From: an uncultured Oribacterium sp.
GTDB taxonomy: Bacteria > Bacillota > Clostridia > Lachnospirales > Lachnospiraceae
Direction of reading: 5' to 3'
NCBI GenBank assembly: GCA_946413525.1
Contig: CAMKKZ010000014.1
Location: 1-64,000, forward strand
DNA: 64,000 nucleotides
Below, piece by piece: positions 24,990 through 34,259 of this stretch (within the stretch, counting starts at the first letter, position 1; every line of letters begins with the position of its first letter). The translations under genes and the position numbers were made by a program. Under the pieces are notes generated by a model. That model worked only from the letters and a program-made list of their open reading frames with translations. It ran no database searches and had not been told where the DNA came from.

Positions 24990-25793
24990 TTGTCCATAAT
25001 TATTACCGTATCTAATCAGAAGGGCGGCGTAGGAAAGACGACGACCTCCGCTGCCATGTGCGCGGGCATAGCCAGAAGGGGCGCGAAAGTTCTTGGCATT
25101 GATCTGGACCCTCAGGGAAACCTGGGCTTCTGCATGGGCCTTGAAGGAAATGCCGGCCCCACCGTTTTGGATGCGTTGAATAAGCGTGTGCGCGTCCAGC
25201 AGGCCATCCGCCGTCTGGAGCTTTGCGACATTCTCACCTCGGATATCACGCTTTCCAGTTCCGGGCTCGAAAGGCTTGAGCCCGGGAAAAGGGAGTTTGC
25301 TTTGCGTGATATGCTAAGGCCGGTGGTGGATTATTACGATTATATAATCATTGACACGCCGCCAGCCCTGAATCTCCTGACCATTAACGCCTATACCGTT
25401 TCTCATTTTCTGATTATTCCTATGGCCGCGGATATTCTGAGCCTTGTGGGTCTTTCGCAGTTAAGGGAGACCATTGATTCCGTGCAGCACAGCGTGAACA
25501 AGCATCTCCGTGTTCTTGGCATACTCGTGAATAAATATAACAAGAGGACGGCACTTTGCAGGGACGTCCTGGAAATGGCAGAGCAGCTTGCTAACCAGAT
25601 CAATACAAAGGTTTTTGTCACAAAGATTCGTAATGGAGTCTCCATTGCCGAGGCGCCCGCCCATGGACGGGATATTTTCAGCTATGCGCCCAAATCGGGT
25701 GCTGTTCAGGACTATCTGGAGTTTATTAATGAAATTTCCGATGATATCCATCTCTCGGAGGTGATGCAGTATGGCACGGAAATCAGTCATTAA
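24990..25793 (+). CDS. ParA/Soj-type ATPase
   Basis: A 267-residue P-loop ATPase with the deviant Walker [13 protein letters not shown] near residue 8, [10 protein letters not shown] (A') and [10 protein letters not shown] (Walker B). This pattern is ParA/Soj, not FlhG, which has a different Walker A context and an N-terminal extension. ParA proteins position DNA or protein clusters by dimerising on DNA. The start is TTG 24990 after ATAGGAGG. The end overlaps the next gene by 23 bases, so the two products are coupled. Because flhG is absent, it might serve flagellar or chemoreceptor placement; that is inference. Confidence 0.9.
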   Translation: MSIIITVSNQKGGVGKTTTSAAMCAGIARRGAKVLGIDLDPQGNLGFCMGLEGNAGPTVLDALNKRVRVQQAIRRLELCDILTSDITLSSSGLERLEPGKREFALRDMLRPVVDYYDYIIIDTPPALNLLTINAYTVSHFLIIPMAADILSLVGLSQLRETIDSVQHSVNKHLRVLGILVNKYNKRTALCRDVLEMAEQLANQINTKVFVTKIRNGVSIAEAPAHGRDIFSYAPKSGAVQDYLEFINEISDDIHLSEVMQYGTEISH

Positions 25794-27255
25794 TAAATCG
25801 AATAAAACCTCACATATCATGAACCTTCTGACAAACGGTACGAATGACATGGAGGTGGGAGAAGGAGCTTCGGAGGATTCCGGGCAGGGAGAGGGCGGTG
25901 CCGGCAGCTCGGGTGGTGAACCCGGGAGTGGCCGGGGACGAGGAGCCAGCTCGGGACAGCCGGGAGTCATGGATCCGGTATCCGCTGCCGCGTTTCGCGA
26001 GGCAGCCGAGGCGACTAAGGAGGCGGCCGCAAATTTCAGCGGTGCCGTCAGCAGCTTTCGCGGCGCGATCAGCGACCTGGGCTCGGTAGGCGAGCTGGAC
26101 AGCCAGAACCACGAAAAGGCCAGGGAGCGTGCTGTGGCTGAAAAGGCCAGGGCTGAGGCGGAAACGGAAAAGGCCAGGGCCGAGCTGGAAGCGGAAAGAG
26201 CCAGGACAGAGGCGGAGAAAGCCCGCGTGGAGGCGGAAGAGGCCAGGGCCAGAGCTGAACAGGAGGCCAGGCAGAAGGCAGAGGAGGAGGCCAGGCGCAG
26301 GGCTGAGGAAGAAATAAGGGCGAGGGAAGAAGCCCGGCAAAAAGCTCAGGAGGAAGCCCGACGGAAGGCTGAGGAAGAAGCCAGGATCAAGGCGGAAACG
26401 GAGCTTCGTATTCGCGCAGAGGCGGAAGCTAAGGTAAAGGCCGAGCAGGAAGCAAGACGAAAGGCGGAGGAAGAGGCCAGGCAGAGAGCCGAGGAAGCAG
26501 CGAGGATTCAGGCGGAGAGGGAAGCCGCAATCAAGGCGGAAGCCGAGGCGAAGGTACGGGCCGAGGTGGAGGCAAGGAAAAAAGCGGAGGAAGAGGCAAG
26601 GATCCGAGCGGAGGCAGAGGCCAAGGTACGGGTGGAGGCGGAAAGGCGAGCCCAGGAAGAACACCTGAAAAGGATTCAGGAAGAGGCTCTTCAAAGGGAA
26701 GAGGAGGATCGGAAAAAGCGTGAGGAAAGCCTGAGACAGCCTGAAACGGGAATCGTTCAGAGCCTGACGCCGGAACAGGAGGAGGCGGTCATCGCATCCC
26801 TTGAGCGCGATAATGCCGCCCGGGAAAACCGTCTGGCCGCTAACGCGGATCCATCCAGGCTTGCCGCTTTCGAACCCGGGGGCAAGGTCATCGTCGTGAA
26901 CGAGACTTCTGAAAACGACATGATCTCCAACGAAATATTAAAGAACCTGGAGATGGACTATTTGGAGGAGACCAGGGAAGCCGAGCCGCCGTTCAAGACC
27001 ATCAACGTCATGGAGGAGCTGCTTTCGGAAATGGATATTCCAGCCTATATTGAGGGCGATGGAGGCTGCAGTTGCAAAAGATGCGTTGCGGATGTACGCG
27101 CCCTGGCACTTACCAGGCTCCCTTCAAAAACCGTAGTGCTGGACAGGGAACAGGCCCCTCCCATGATGGGCTTTTACCGCAGCAAGTTTCATACCCGGAT
27201 CTTCACGGAAATCGTTCAGGCCGCCATGCAGGTGAAGGCTTCGCCCAGGCATTAA
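25771..27255 (+). CDS. Long charged-helix protein with C-terminal ComFB-like domain
   Basis: The 494-residue protein has four parts. A short basic N-terminus (1-28) is followed by a Gly/Ser-rich disordered stretch (30-70). A very long Glu/Ala/Arg/Lys helix spans about 110-325, built of 8-residue units such as ARRKAEEE and ARIRAEAE. The C-terminal domain (about 405-490) has CSCKRC at 433-438, then [18 protein letters not shown]. This matches the ComFB family: cysteines, then DVxALALxxLPxxYV-like sequence. ComFB proteins of cyanobacteria have been reported to bind cyclic dinucleotides. The start ATG 25771 overlaps parA and follows GGAGGTG. It is probably the partner of the ParA ATPase. Confidence 0.82.
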   Translation: MARKSVINKSNKTSHIMNLLTNGTNDMEVGEGASEDSGQGEGGAGSSGGEPGSGRGRGASSGQPGVMDPVSAAAFREAAEATKEAAANFSGAVSSFRGAISDLGSVGELDSQNHEKARERAVAEKARAEAETEKARAELEAERARTEAEKARVEAEEARARAEQEARQKAEEEARRRAEEEIRAREEARQKAQEEARRKAEEEARIKAETELRIRAEAEAKVKAEQEARRKAEEEARQRAEEAARIQAEREAAIKAEAEAKVRAEVEARKKAEEEARIRAEAEAKVRVEAERRAQEEHLKRIQEEALQREEEDRKKREESLRQPETGIVQSLTPEQEEAVIASLERDNAARENRLAANADPSRLAAFEPGGKVIVVNETSENDMISNEILKNLEMDYLEETREAEPPFKTINVMEELLSEMDIPAYIEGDGGCSCKRCVADVRALALTRLPSKTVVLDREQAPPMMGFYRSKFHTRIFTEIVQAAMQVKASPRH

Positions 27256-27422
27256 GGCTTGCGGGATTCATTGCGTATGCGTGAGCCTTATGATTCATCG
27301 TGCTTAGATAGTTATATCCCGTTATTTCGCGAAAGACTCTGGCGTGGTCAAAAAATACTTCTTTGTTACAAACTTAGGTATCTGAGAATTAGTCACAAAC
27401 GGCCTGAAATTAGCAGAAAAGG

Positions 27423-27450
27423 TTATTTTTGAAGCTGTTTCAGCCGATAT
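27423..27450 (+). promoter_or_regulatory. Candidate sigma-28 promoter for fliD
   Basis: GCCGATAT (27443-27450) matches the sigma-28/SigD -10 element exactly. TTAT lies 16 bases upstream, a weak -35. The flagellin promoter has the same TTAT and GCCGATAT with 15 bases between. Transcription would start about 170 bases before fliD. The rest of the 371-base gap (27256-27626) holds an imperfect palindrome, CAAAGTATGGCATG..TACTTACTTTG, near 27481-27522. Confidence 0.65.
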
Positions 27451-27626
27451 TATTAAAGATAGATGGTATCATTGTTATTTCAAAGTATGGCATGTTTCGC
27501 ATGCTTTCTTACTTACTTTGAATCCTTTTATAGCTGCGCCAGGAGTGGCGAGGGAGAGCGTATGTTCTGGCATATCTGGCAGCTTTTTAGTATGTTGAAC
27601 TCTGTATAGGAAAAGGAGTGAAGACT

Positions 27627-30242
27627 ATGGCAAGTATATCCTCAACAAATGGCACATCCTCAAGTTCCAGCCTTGGCAATACATCTCTCAGGGGCTTCGG
27701 GGGAATGGTTTCCGGTCTTGACCGGGATGGCTTGATCGAGGCCATGACGACTGGCACGCAGACAAAGATTACGAAGGCGCAGCAAACAACGACCAAGCTG
27801 GAATGGAAGCAGGAAGCATATCAGGAGATTACGGACAAGGTGCTGGATCTGGAAGATACGTTTTTCTCCATGACCAGCGGCAAAAGTATCAAAAACGCAG
27901 ATATCTTTTCGTCCAATGTGGTAACGACCCATGGAGCGGAAGATTCCACGAAATATGTTACGGTATCCGGCAGCTCCGACATGACTTCCTTTATCAAGCT
28001 TAAGGGCGTTTCCAGTTTGGCTACATCGGCCGCGGTACTGTCCTCCGCAAAAGGAGACGGAACCTCAGCAATTACTACGAATCTCAGTATTGAGAATCCG
28101 GCGCATGTGAACAAGTTTAAGGGAATTTCGCTAGAATTTTCAACGAAAAACGCTGATGGATCTTATTCTGATAAAATCACCGTTGGCTTGCCTGAGAAAT
28201 ATAAAAACGCACAGGGCGAAACGGTAGAGATCAACTACGACGCAAAGACTCCGGAGGATATTCAGAAGCTGGTGGATGATCTGAACGGGGCGAAGCTGAA
28301 GGCAGGCGAAAACCAGGTGACGTTTTCTTATGAGAATGAGAAGCTTTCCATCCATATGGAGAATAACGCGGATGAGGACATTTATCTTTCCATTTCCGGC
28401 AGCTCTGAGAAGCTTAGTGCCTGGTTTGGGGATGGACAAGGACTTGATACTTACCGGGCAAGTCTGGCTGATGTAAATAATAATCAGGAGACAGGCGCAT
28501 TCAAAAACAGCCTTCAGGCTCCGATCAATACCTTCGACTATCTTGCGGATAACCAGCTCAGCATTACCTTCGGTGGCAGCAGCAAGACAATGGCGCTTCT
28601 CACAAATGAGCAGGCCGCTGCCGTTTCTCAGATTTATGGCGATGGGCAGGATCCCGACAAAAATGTGCAAGCCCAGCAGGCCATGGTGGATTATATTCAG
28701 ACGAATCTTGACAAGCAGTTCGGGAAGGGCAAGATTGATGTCAGCGGTTTTTCAAAGGATCCGCTTGGGAACGATACCACGAATATCACGGGTATTACTT
28801 TAAGCGTCAATCAAAGCCAGATTGAAGACGGAAATGCCCCTGTGCTCTCGATTAATTCCGGCAATGAGAGCGTACGGGAGAATTTGGGAATCGTTGAAAA
28901 TCAGTCCAGCAGGATCAGCGTGTCCAGCAAGCTGAAGGATGTCTGGGAGAAGCTTACGGGCGAAGCCTATGATGAAGACAGCGCAAACAGCCAGCTTGCG
29001 AATTTCAAGATTAATGGGGAGACGATTGAAAAGTCAGCGGGCAAGCCTCTGACGGCAGATATGACGGTATCTGAGTTGCTTTCCGCTATTAACAATTCCT
29101 CGGCCGGCGTCAGGGCCAGCTACATGAGCAGTACCGGTCAGTTTTCATTGGTGGCAGCAAATACCGGAACCGGAAGGATGATTGACCTGGGAGCAGACGG
29201 TGCGGGCAGCGATATGGCAGGCGGGGCGAATGTCAACCTTTCCATGAAGATTTTTGGTTTCGATTCCTCCAAGGGTGATGACGCGTCAGTACATGCCATG
29301 GATGGAAAGGACGCAGTCCTGTATTATGACAATGGGAGCGGCGTGGCCCAGAAGCTTACGAGCAGCAGCAACAGTTTTGAGCTGGAAGGGCTGACGATTA
29401 ATGTCAGCGGCACCTTCGGCATCAAAGATGTGGACGATCTTGGCAATCCTGTGACTTATGGCACGACAGGTCAATATCGTTTTGATACATCCAAGTCCGT
29501 GAGCCTGACTTCCGCGGCAAACGTGGATAAAGCTACAGAAAATGTCAAAGCCTTTGTGGAGGCGTTTAATGATATTGTAAAGCTCGTCAACACGCAGAAT
29601 ACAACTCGTCCGAATAGCTCTTACAAGCCGTTGACAGACGCCCAGAAGGATGAGATGTCGGAAAAATCCATTGAAAACTGGGAGAAGAAGGCGAAGGAAG
29701 GCATATTATATGGCGACAGCGCGGTCACAAGTTTCGCGGACACTCTTCGGAACGTGATGAGCAACATTATGGCGGATGTTCGAAAGGCCGGTTATAATTA
29801 CGAGGATTTGAAATCAATCGGCATCAGCATGTCTGATGACATTTATGACGGCGGCACTATTGCTTTTGATGAGGATACCTTTAAAAAGGCAATGGAAACA
29901 AATCCGGACAAGGTCGGCAAGATTTTTAACGGCACGGGAGACAGTTCGGGCCTTGCGCAGGTAGTGGAGGATTCCCTCACGCCTTATGCCACAAGATACA
30001 GCTACAAAAATGGCGGTTCCTATGGAAGGCTGGTGAAGGAAGCGGGTTCCAGCAAGCTTGTTCTGTCAAAAACGGATAACTACATTTACAAGATGCTGCA
30101 GCAAAACCAGACCGAGATTACAAAACTGAGAACTCTTTTAAAGAAGCAGCAGGATCGGGCAATATCTCAGTTCAGCAGCATTGAGAAGTTGATCAATAAT
30201 ATGAATGCCCAGTCTTCTTATATTACGTCCATGCAGGGATAA
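27627..30242 (+). CDS. fliD: Flagellar filament cap protein FliD
   Basis: An 871-residue FliD, long for the family. The FliD_N domain spans about 15-120 (..LRGFGGMVSGLDRDGLIEAM.. , ..QTTTKLEWKQEAYQEI..). The variable Ser/Asp/Gly-rich middle (about 130-620) is exposed. FliD_C spans about 630-860 and ends in coiled-coil ..LKKQQDRAISQFSSIEKLIN... It caps the filament and folds flagellin. The start is ATG 27627 after AAAAGGAG; an in-frame GTG at 27618 overlaps the ribosome site. fliS and a FliT-like gene follow, as expected. Confidence 0.95.
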   Translation: MASISSTNGTSSSSSLGNTSLRGFGGMVSGLDRDGLIEAMTTGTQTKITKAQQTTTKLEWKQEAYQEITDKVLDLEDTFFSMTSGKSIKNADIFSSNVVTTHGAEDSTKYVTVSGSSDMTSFIKLKGVSSLATSAAVLSSAKGDGTSAITTNLSIENPAHVNKFKGISLEFSTKNADGSYSDKITVGLPEKYKNAQGETVEINYDAKTPEDIQKLVDDLNGAKLKAGENQVTFSYENEKLSIHMENNADEDIYLSISGSSEKLSAWFGDGQGLDTYRASLADVNNNQETGAFKNSLQAPINTFDYLADNQLSITFGGSSKTMALLTNEQAAAVSQIYGDGQDPDKNVQAQQAMVDYIQTNLDKQFGKGKIDVSGFSKDPLGNDTTNITGITLSVNQSQIEDGNAPVLSINSGNESVRENLGIVENQSSRISVSSKLKDVWEKLTGEAYDEDSANSQLANFKINGETIEKSAGKPLTADMTVSELLSAINNSSAGVRASYMSSTGQFSLVAANTGTGRMIDLGADGAGSDMAGGANVNLSMKIFGFDSSKGDDASVHAMDGKDAVLYYDNGSGVAQKLTSSSNSFELEGLTINVSGTFGIKDVDDLGNPVTYGTTGQYRFDTSKSVSLTSAANVDKATENVKAFVEAFNDIVKLVNTQNTTRPNSSYKPLTDAQKDEMSEKSIENWEKKAKEGILYGDSAVTSFADTLRNVMSNIMADVRKAGYNYEDLKSIGISMSDDIYDGGTIAFDEDTFKKAMETNPDKVGKIFNGTGDSSGLAQVVEDSLTPYATRYSYKNGGSYGRLVKEAGSSKLVLSKTDNYIYKMLQQNQTEITKLRTLLKKQQDRAISQFSSIEKLINNMNAQSSYITSMQG

Positions 30243-30249
30243 GTTTCCT

Positions 30250-30480
30250 GTTTTCGCATACTTTAACTTGATGCCGGAGGCATTGAGTCCAGTTTGTGGC
30301 GTGCCGGCGGCACAAATGAAGTATGAAGGGATCTTTCATGATTTTTGTGGGGCGTGGTGCCATGACCACAAGTAAGAAAGGCAAGCCTTTCATAATCCAT
30401 ATGTGCCGCTGTTGTCTCATGTATGGGGCAGCGATGCTTGTGGCATTAAGTCATAGCATGAACGGGGTAAGAAGACGGGA
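30250..30480. repeat. Family C composite palindromic element (fliD-fliS gap)
   Basis: Modules in order: TTGATGCCGGAGGCATTGAG, GTGCCGGCGGCAC, AAGTATGAAGGGATCTTTCA, TGATTTTTGTGGGG followed by CATGACCACAAGTA, AGAAAGGCAAGCCTTTC, and a degenerate GTGCCGC end. The central module matches the reverse complement of the one at 61512-61657. The open frame crossing it (30323-30520) is not a gene. Confidence 0.75.
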
Positions 30481-30531
30481 TTTATTGGTTTCGTCACAAA
30501 GAAATTTAGCCAGGATATAAGGGAGTTTCTT

Positions 30532-30942
30532 ATGAACCCATATCAAAACAAGAAAAAGTACAGGGAGCAGGCTATTATGCAAATGAATTCAGCTGAGTTG
30601 CTGTTGACATTATATGACGAGATTCTCAGTCGTTTAAAAAAGGCTGAACTTGCTCTGGAAGACAGAAATTATGAGATTTTCGATGATTCTCTTAACCGAG
30701 TTGTCCGCATTATTCGTTATCTCAATCAGATTCTGGATTCTCAACAGGAAATCAGTATGGATTTAAGGAGATTGTATGAATTTGCCATTTATGACATTAA
30801 CCTCCTGAAGGCAGGACGTCATAGGAGGAAGGCTGAAATCCCGGCACTGATAGAAATATTCCAGAATTTAAGGGATGGTTTTGCGGAGGCCGGTAAGAAA
30901 TTCCCAAATGCCAGGCCACAGGAATCACGGTTTTTGGTTTGA
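30532..30942 (+). CDS. fliS: Flagellin export chaperone FliS
   Basis: A 136-residue all-helical protein with ..QAIMQMNSAELLLTLYDEILSRL.. near 17-38 and ..VVRIIRYLNQILDSQQEISMD.. , typical of FliS. FliS binds the C-terminal helices of flagellin to keep it unfolded and delivers it to FlhA. In B. subtilis it also affects FliW-CsrA homeostasis, and both are encoded nearby. The start is ATG 30532. The last 25 residues are less conserved. Confidence 0.92.
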   Translation: MNPYQNKKKYREQAIMQMNSAELLLTLYDEILSRLKKAELALEDRNYEIFDDSLNRVVRIIRYLNQILDSQQEISMDLRRLYEFAIYDINLLKAGRHRRKAEIPALIEIFQNLRDGFAEAGKKFPNARPQESRFLV

Positions 30943-30971
30943 CAAGTTGAATATAATTGATGAGGTGAGAC

Positions 30972-31409
30972 ATGATGGAAGGCAGCTCGTCCGTGGATTT
31001 CAACTATTCTGAAAAAATGGAAGCTTTGGAAGAGGTGCTGATTCTTTTGCAAAGACGTTATAATATTTTGCGCGATGTCAAACAGTCTACGGATGAGTTA
31101 GGGGATGCTCTGTCCAGGAAGGATGATGTTTCTGCCGAATTAATTATGGATATGCGTCAGGACTTGCTTGGAAAATGCGATCTTTCCTGGCAGGAGATAT
31201 ATCTGCTTCAGGAGAAGGGTACCATATATAAAGAGATTTTAAAAAGACTTGTGTTTTCGGATCTTTCTTCCATTCATCCAAAAGACAGGATGGAGAGGAA
31301 GCTTCTCGAGATACGACAGCACAACCAGAAGTTGATTAAGGATATTCAGGAGAAGGACAAGGCAATCAGTATGCATATTGCGAAGAGCCAGTCTTTTTAC
31401 AGTTCTTGA
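30972..31409 (+). CDS. FliT-like small helical chaperone
   Basis: A 145-residue helical protein of charged heptads (..YSEKMEALEEVLILLQRRYN.. and ..HPKDRMERKLLEIRQHNQKL..). By position directly after fliS (29 bases) and by shape it is probably the FliD chaperone FliT or a FlgN-like protein. The sequence is too divergent to be certain by eye. It starts with ATGATG at 30972; either codon could serve after GAGGTGAG. Confidence 0.65.
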   Translation: MMEGSSSVDFNYSEKMEALEEVLILLQRRYNILRDVKQSTDELGDALSRKDDVSAELIMDMRQDLLGKCDLSWQEIYLLQEKGTIYKEILKRLVFSDLSSIHPKDRMERKLLEIRQHNQKLIKDIQEKDKAISMHIAKSQSFYSS

Positions 31410-31424
31410 GAATTCAATCAGAAA

Positions 31425-31545
31425 GTGGTATTGCGTAGCTTATGATATCGCCGCTGTTTGTCAGGAATTAAAGCGGCCAAAAACCACTTTAATAGACGAG
31501 ATATATTTAATTCCGTAACTGTTCAGTCCTGCTGAACAGTTACCA
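31425..31545. repeat. Family A copy followed by minimal family D hairpin
   Basis: A family A unit (GATATCGCCGCTGTTTGTCA, GGAATTAAAGCGGCCAAAAA, CCACTTTAATAGACGAG, ending 31501) is followed by GTAACTGTTCAG-tcctg-CTGAACAGTTAC (31517-31545). Here the AGAGGAG end is altered to AGACGAG, and it lies 60 bases before the next start, so it gives no ribosome site. Confidence 0.8.
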
Positions 31546-31562
31546 TTTTTTATGGTATTATC

Positions 31563-33581
31563 ATGAGTAAAATTGTTTTTGAAGCAAAGTATCTGCTTAG
31601 TTTGCTCGGGGTTATTTTTCGTCAGGATTATTCATATCCATTACAGAAAAAACCGGATTGGGAGAAGCTTTACCGCCTTGCGGATTATCATGATACTTCA
31701 AGTGCCGTGCATCTGGCCATGATGGGGAATGTTCAGGGGATTCCGGAAAAATGGAGAGAACGTTTTCATACACGGTATCAGGAATCTCTCGAGTATACCA
31801 GGATATTTGAAGGAGCCGAGACGGAAGTTCTGTCATCCTTGAACGAGCAGAAGCTTTCCGCTGTGATCTTGTCCTCTTCCGCAATTCGAAAGCTCTACCC
31901 TATTCCCGAGACGGCGGCCAATAGCCCACTGGTCTTATATTTTGGAGAATCCTCATACAGTATAGGAAGAGGGTATTTGATCGATCTTGGATATGAAACC
32001 AATGTTTTTTATGAGGGTTTTGGGGAGCATATGCGGAGAGCTGATGGTTTGGAGATAGATATTTATCATACTCTTCCATATCTTGCAAAAACGTACAAAA
32101 AAAATATTCTTTCTTTTTTGGAAAGCAGCCATTCTGACGAGAGATATCCTAATTTGAGAAGCTTTTCTCCGGAAGGATTCTTTCTTTACCGTATGTTGGA
32201 TTCCTGCTATCATTATTGTACTGATTCTTTGAAAATAAGGGAGCTTTTGGATCTTTATTTCTTTTACGTTCATTATCATGAGCAGATGGATCTTGAATAT
32301 GTTTCGTCCAAATGTGAGGATTTTTCCATCTCCGAATTGTCGGAAAACCTGATGCACATTGCCGAGATGTGGGTCGGGAAAAAGGGATCGAATCTATTTT
32401 CTGAAAACAGGAATGATGTCAGCATATACGATGCTTTGGAAAACAGGATTCTTACAAATGGAAAATCCGAACTGGATACTCTTCCTGACGCATCGCTCAT
32501 ACGCAAGGAAATTCAAGTAGAGCTAAATAAATTAGACAAGGAGGAGCAGAAAAAGCTTCGCAAAGAAAAGATCAGGAATTTCTTCATTAATATTAAAAAG
32601 ACAATTCGATGGATTTTTCCGGATTATAAATATATGGCATCCCTTCATCCGTTCCTGGAAAAGCTGCCGATTCTTCTGCCAATTTTCTGGATTTTCAGAG
32701 GGCTCAATATGCTGAAAATAGAAATAAAGCTTTTTTTCAGCAATATGGGAAAGAAAAAGGAGCAGCCTGAGGATGATGTGATATTGGATGACAGCCTTTC
32801 CGCGGAAAGATCCTATCGTACGTCATCAGGGGGCAGGAGAGAGAGAAAGAAGACAGCCTGGAAGCCCAAACAGGTTGATGGAAAACCGGTTGCCTCTTAT
32901 GAATTTGTCGGACAGAAGGGGAAAAGTGTTATTATTTCCGGAGCGAATATGCCCGTTGCCAATCAGGAAACAGCGGGTGGGGATTTGAACGCGAATGCGG
33001 CCTTTCTTTCAGGTAATGCGGCAAATCCCAGCGGAGACGCCTCTATGCCCTCATCCTTCTCTTCAGAAGGTCCTTCCTCGGCCACGCCTGCTTCTGCTTT
33101 TGGTACTGCATCTATGCCATCCTCTATAGGGGTACAAGGTATAAATAGAGCGAACAGGCCAGAGGAAAATAGGAATAATGTAAATGGCGCAGGTGGATTA
33201 AATAATAGCCCGATCAGGCCTTCCGCTGCAAATGATTCGGAAAGGAGGCTGTCAGGAGGGGAGGCGACTATATGGGAATTTCCAAGAGTCAGTCTATCCG
33301 GGTCGGATTTCACAAACCGTGCTACCACAAATCAGCCGCTCTCTCAAAGCAGACCGCAAAATCACCAGTTCGGCAAAAGAAACCTGATTGTTCCGGATTC
33401 CTCCTTCTCAGACAAGGACAATCTTTTCCAGGATAGCTTTACAATTTCCCATGGCGCTTCTTCCGATGAAAGCCATAATTTGGAAGATACTACGACCACT
33501 ATAGATGGGAGAGAAGTGAACGTAAGCAAATGGACTTTTCCATCCATAGAGGATCTCGAGGATGAGGGGGATGGACAATAG
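31563..33581 (+). CDS. Nucleotidyltransferase-like (NTP_transf_5) protein with disordered tail
   Basis: A 672-residue protein. Residues 1-390 resemble the uncharacterised nucleotidyltransferase family NTP_transf_5 (PF14907): an all-helical start, a core with ..ADGLEIDIYHTLPY.. and ..EGFFLYRMLDSCYHY.. , and a C-terminal ..YKYMASLHPFLEKLPILLP.. segment that may touch the membrane. Residues 395-672 are Ser/Asn/Gly/Pro-rich and disordered, ending in an acidic patch. The start ATG 31563 has no evident ribosome site and follows a palindrome. It is the last gene before a terminator. Its role in a flagellar locus is unknown. Confidence 0.7.
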   Translation: MSKIVFEAKYLLSLLGVIFRQDYSYPLQKKPDWEKLYRLADYHDTSSAVHLAMMGNVQGIPEKWRERFHTRYQESLEYTRIFEGAETEVLSSLNEQKLSAVILSSSAIRKLYPIPETAANSPLVLYFGESSYSIGRGYLIDLGYETNVFYEGFGEHMRRADGLEIDIYHTLPYLAKTYKKNILSFLESSHSDERYPNLRSFSPEGFFLYRMLDSCYHYCTDSLKIRELLDLYFFYVHYHEQMDLEYVSSKCEDFSISELSENLMHIAEMWVGKKGSNLFSENRNDVSIYDALENRILTNGKSELDTLPDASLIRKEIQVELNKLDKEEQKKLRKEKIRNFFINIKKTIRWIFPDYKYMASLHPFLEKLPILLPIFWIFRGLNMLKIEIKLFFSNMGKKKEQPEDDVILDDSLSAERSYRTSSGGRRERKKTAWKPKQVDGKPVASYEFVGQKGKSVIISGANMPVANQETAGGDLNANAAFLSGNAANPSGDASMPSSFSSEGPSSATPASAFGTASMPSSIGVQGINRANRPEENRNNVNGAGGLNNSPIRPSAANDSERRLSGGEATIWEFPRVSLSGSDFTNRATTNQPLSQSRPQNHQFGKRNLIVPDSSFSDKDNLFQDSFTISHGASSDESHNLEDTTTTIDGREVNVSKWTFPSIEDLEDEGDGQ

Positions 33582-33589
33582 TTTAACGG

Positions 33590-33860
33590 CCACACAAGGA
33601 ATGCTGCATTTAAATCCTGAAACAACATGCCTGAACGCCCACATGAGCAGTCGCCCAGGCTACTGCGAATAGGCTGCTGAATAGTTACCATATTTCTCAG
33701 AAAGCGTTCCTGTGGTAAAATAGGTTTTGACGCGCGTCAAGGAGATGGGAGTCAAAATCCTCCCTTTGGTCGGACAAACCCCTGCGGGGTTCGCTAAATA
33801 CGGACATGAATGTTCCTGAAGGAACATTCATGTCCTACGCATATTGCATGTGTTTTATTC
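33590..33860. repeat. Composite of family D and E pieces
   Basis: The 396-base gap is packed with palindromes. 33631-33689 repeats the right half of the family D element at 769-930 (TGAACGCCCACATGAGCAGT, CTGAATAGTTACC). Then come TTGACGCGCGTCAA (33727-33740, perfect palindrome), CCCCTGCGGGG, CTAAATACGG and ACATGAATGTTCC-tgaa-GGAACATTCATGT. No gene is present. Confidence 0.75.
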
Positions 33861-33878
33861 ATGCGGATTTGCAAAATA

Positions 33879-33927
33879 AAAAAAGACTGTAAATGGAGCT
33901 TGAGACCTCTGTTTACAGTCTTTTTGT
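33879..33927. terminator. Bidirectional intrinsic terminator
   Basis: GACTGTAAA (33885-33893) pairs with TTTACAGTC (33912-33920). On the plus strand it is followed by TTTTTGTG; on the minus strand by TTTTTTTATTTTGC. It ends the plus-strand fliD-side transcript and the minus-strand csrA operon. Confidence 0.88.
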
Positions 33928-33977
33928 GTGGATTAAACAATTTGCCTGAATAGCTGGTTTGTCAGAAAGTGAAAAAC

Positions 33978-34244
33978 CTAGTCCTTATTTGATGAATTAT
34001 CATTTGCCTGAATATGCGCGACTTTCAGTAGTTTGTTTTGCAAAGAGAGGACAGCGTCCGTTCCAGGGGCAATGGCCTTTCTGTTTTCCTCCTCAGCGTG
34101 TGAGAGCTCCTCGCGGAGGATGGAAATCTGTTTCGGCGCATCTATAGCTAAACGGACACCATCGGAAGCTGTCTCTATCACTGTTATCCTGATATTCTCA
34201 CCTATCAGAATGCTCTCATTCTTTTTACGTCTTAATATCAGCAT
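33978..34244 (-). CDS. csrA: RNA-binding translational regulator CsrA
   Basis: An 88-residue protein. It begins MLILRRKKNESILIGENIRI and continues ..GVRLAIDAPKQISILREEL.. , the full CsrA beta-sheet fold with its conserved Arg and Leu positions. A longer C-terminal tail than usual (about 60-88) follows. CsrA binds GGA-containing hairpins and blocks flagellin translation; FliW antagonises it. It is the last gene of the minus-strand operon, 15 bases after fliW, and ends just before the bidirectional terminator. The ribosome site is AAGGAAT. Confidence 0.96.
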   Translation of the reverse strand: MLILRRKKNESILIGENIRITVIETASDGVRLAIDAPKQISILREELSHAEEENRKAIAPGTDAVLSLQNKLLKVAHIQANDNSSNKD

Positions 34245-34259
34245 AGAAATATTCCTTAT

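Noticed and set aside
24990-25793. FlhG (flagellar number regulator) as identity of the ParA ATPase
   Set aside because: The Walker [11 protein letters not shown] and LDPQGN pattern is Soj/ParA-like and the FlhG N-terminal activation sequence is missing.
30323-30520. 65-codon open frame between fliD and fliS
   Set aside because: It consists of family C repeat sequence.
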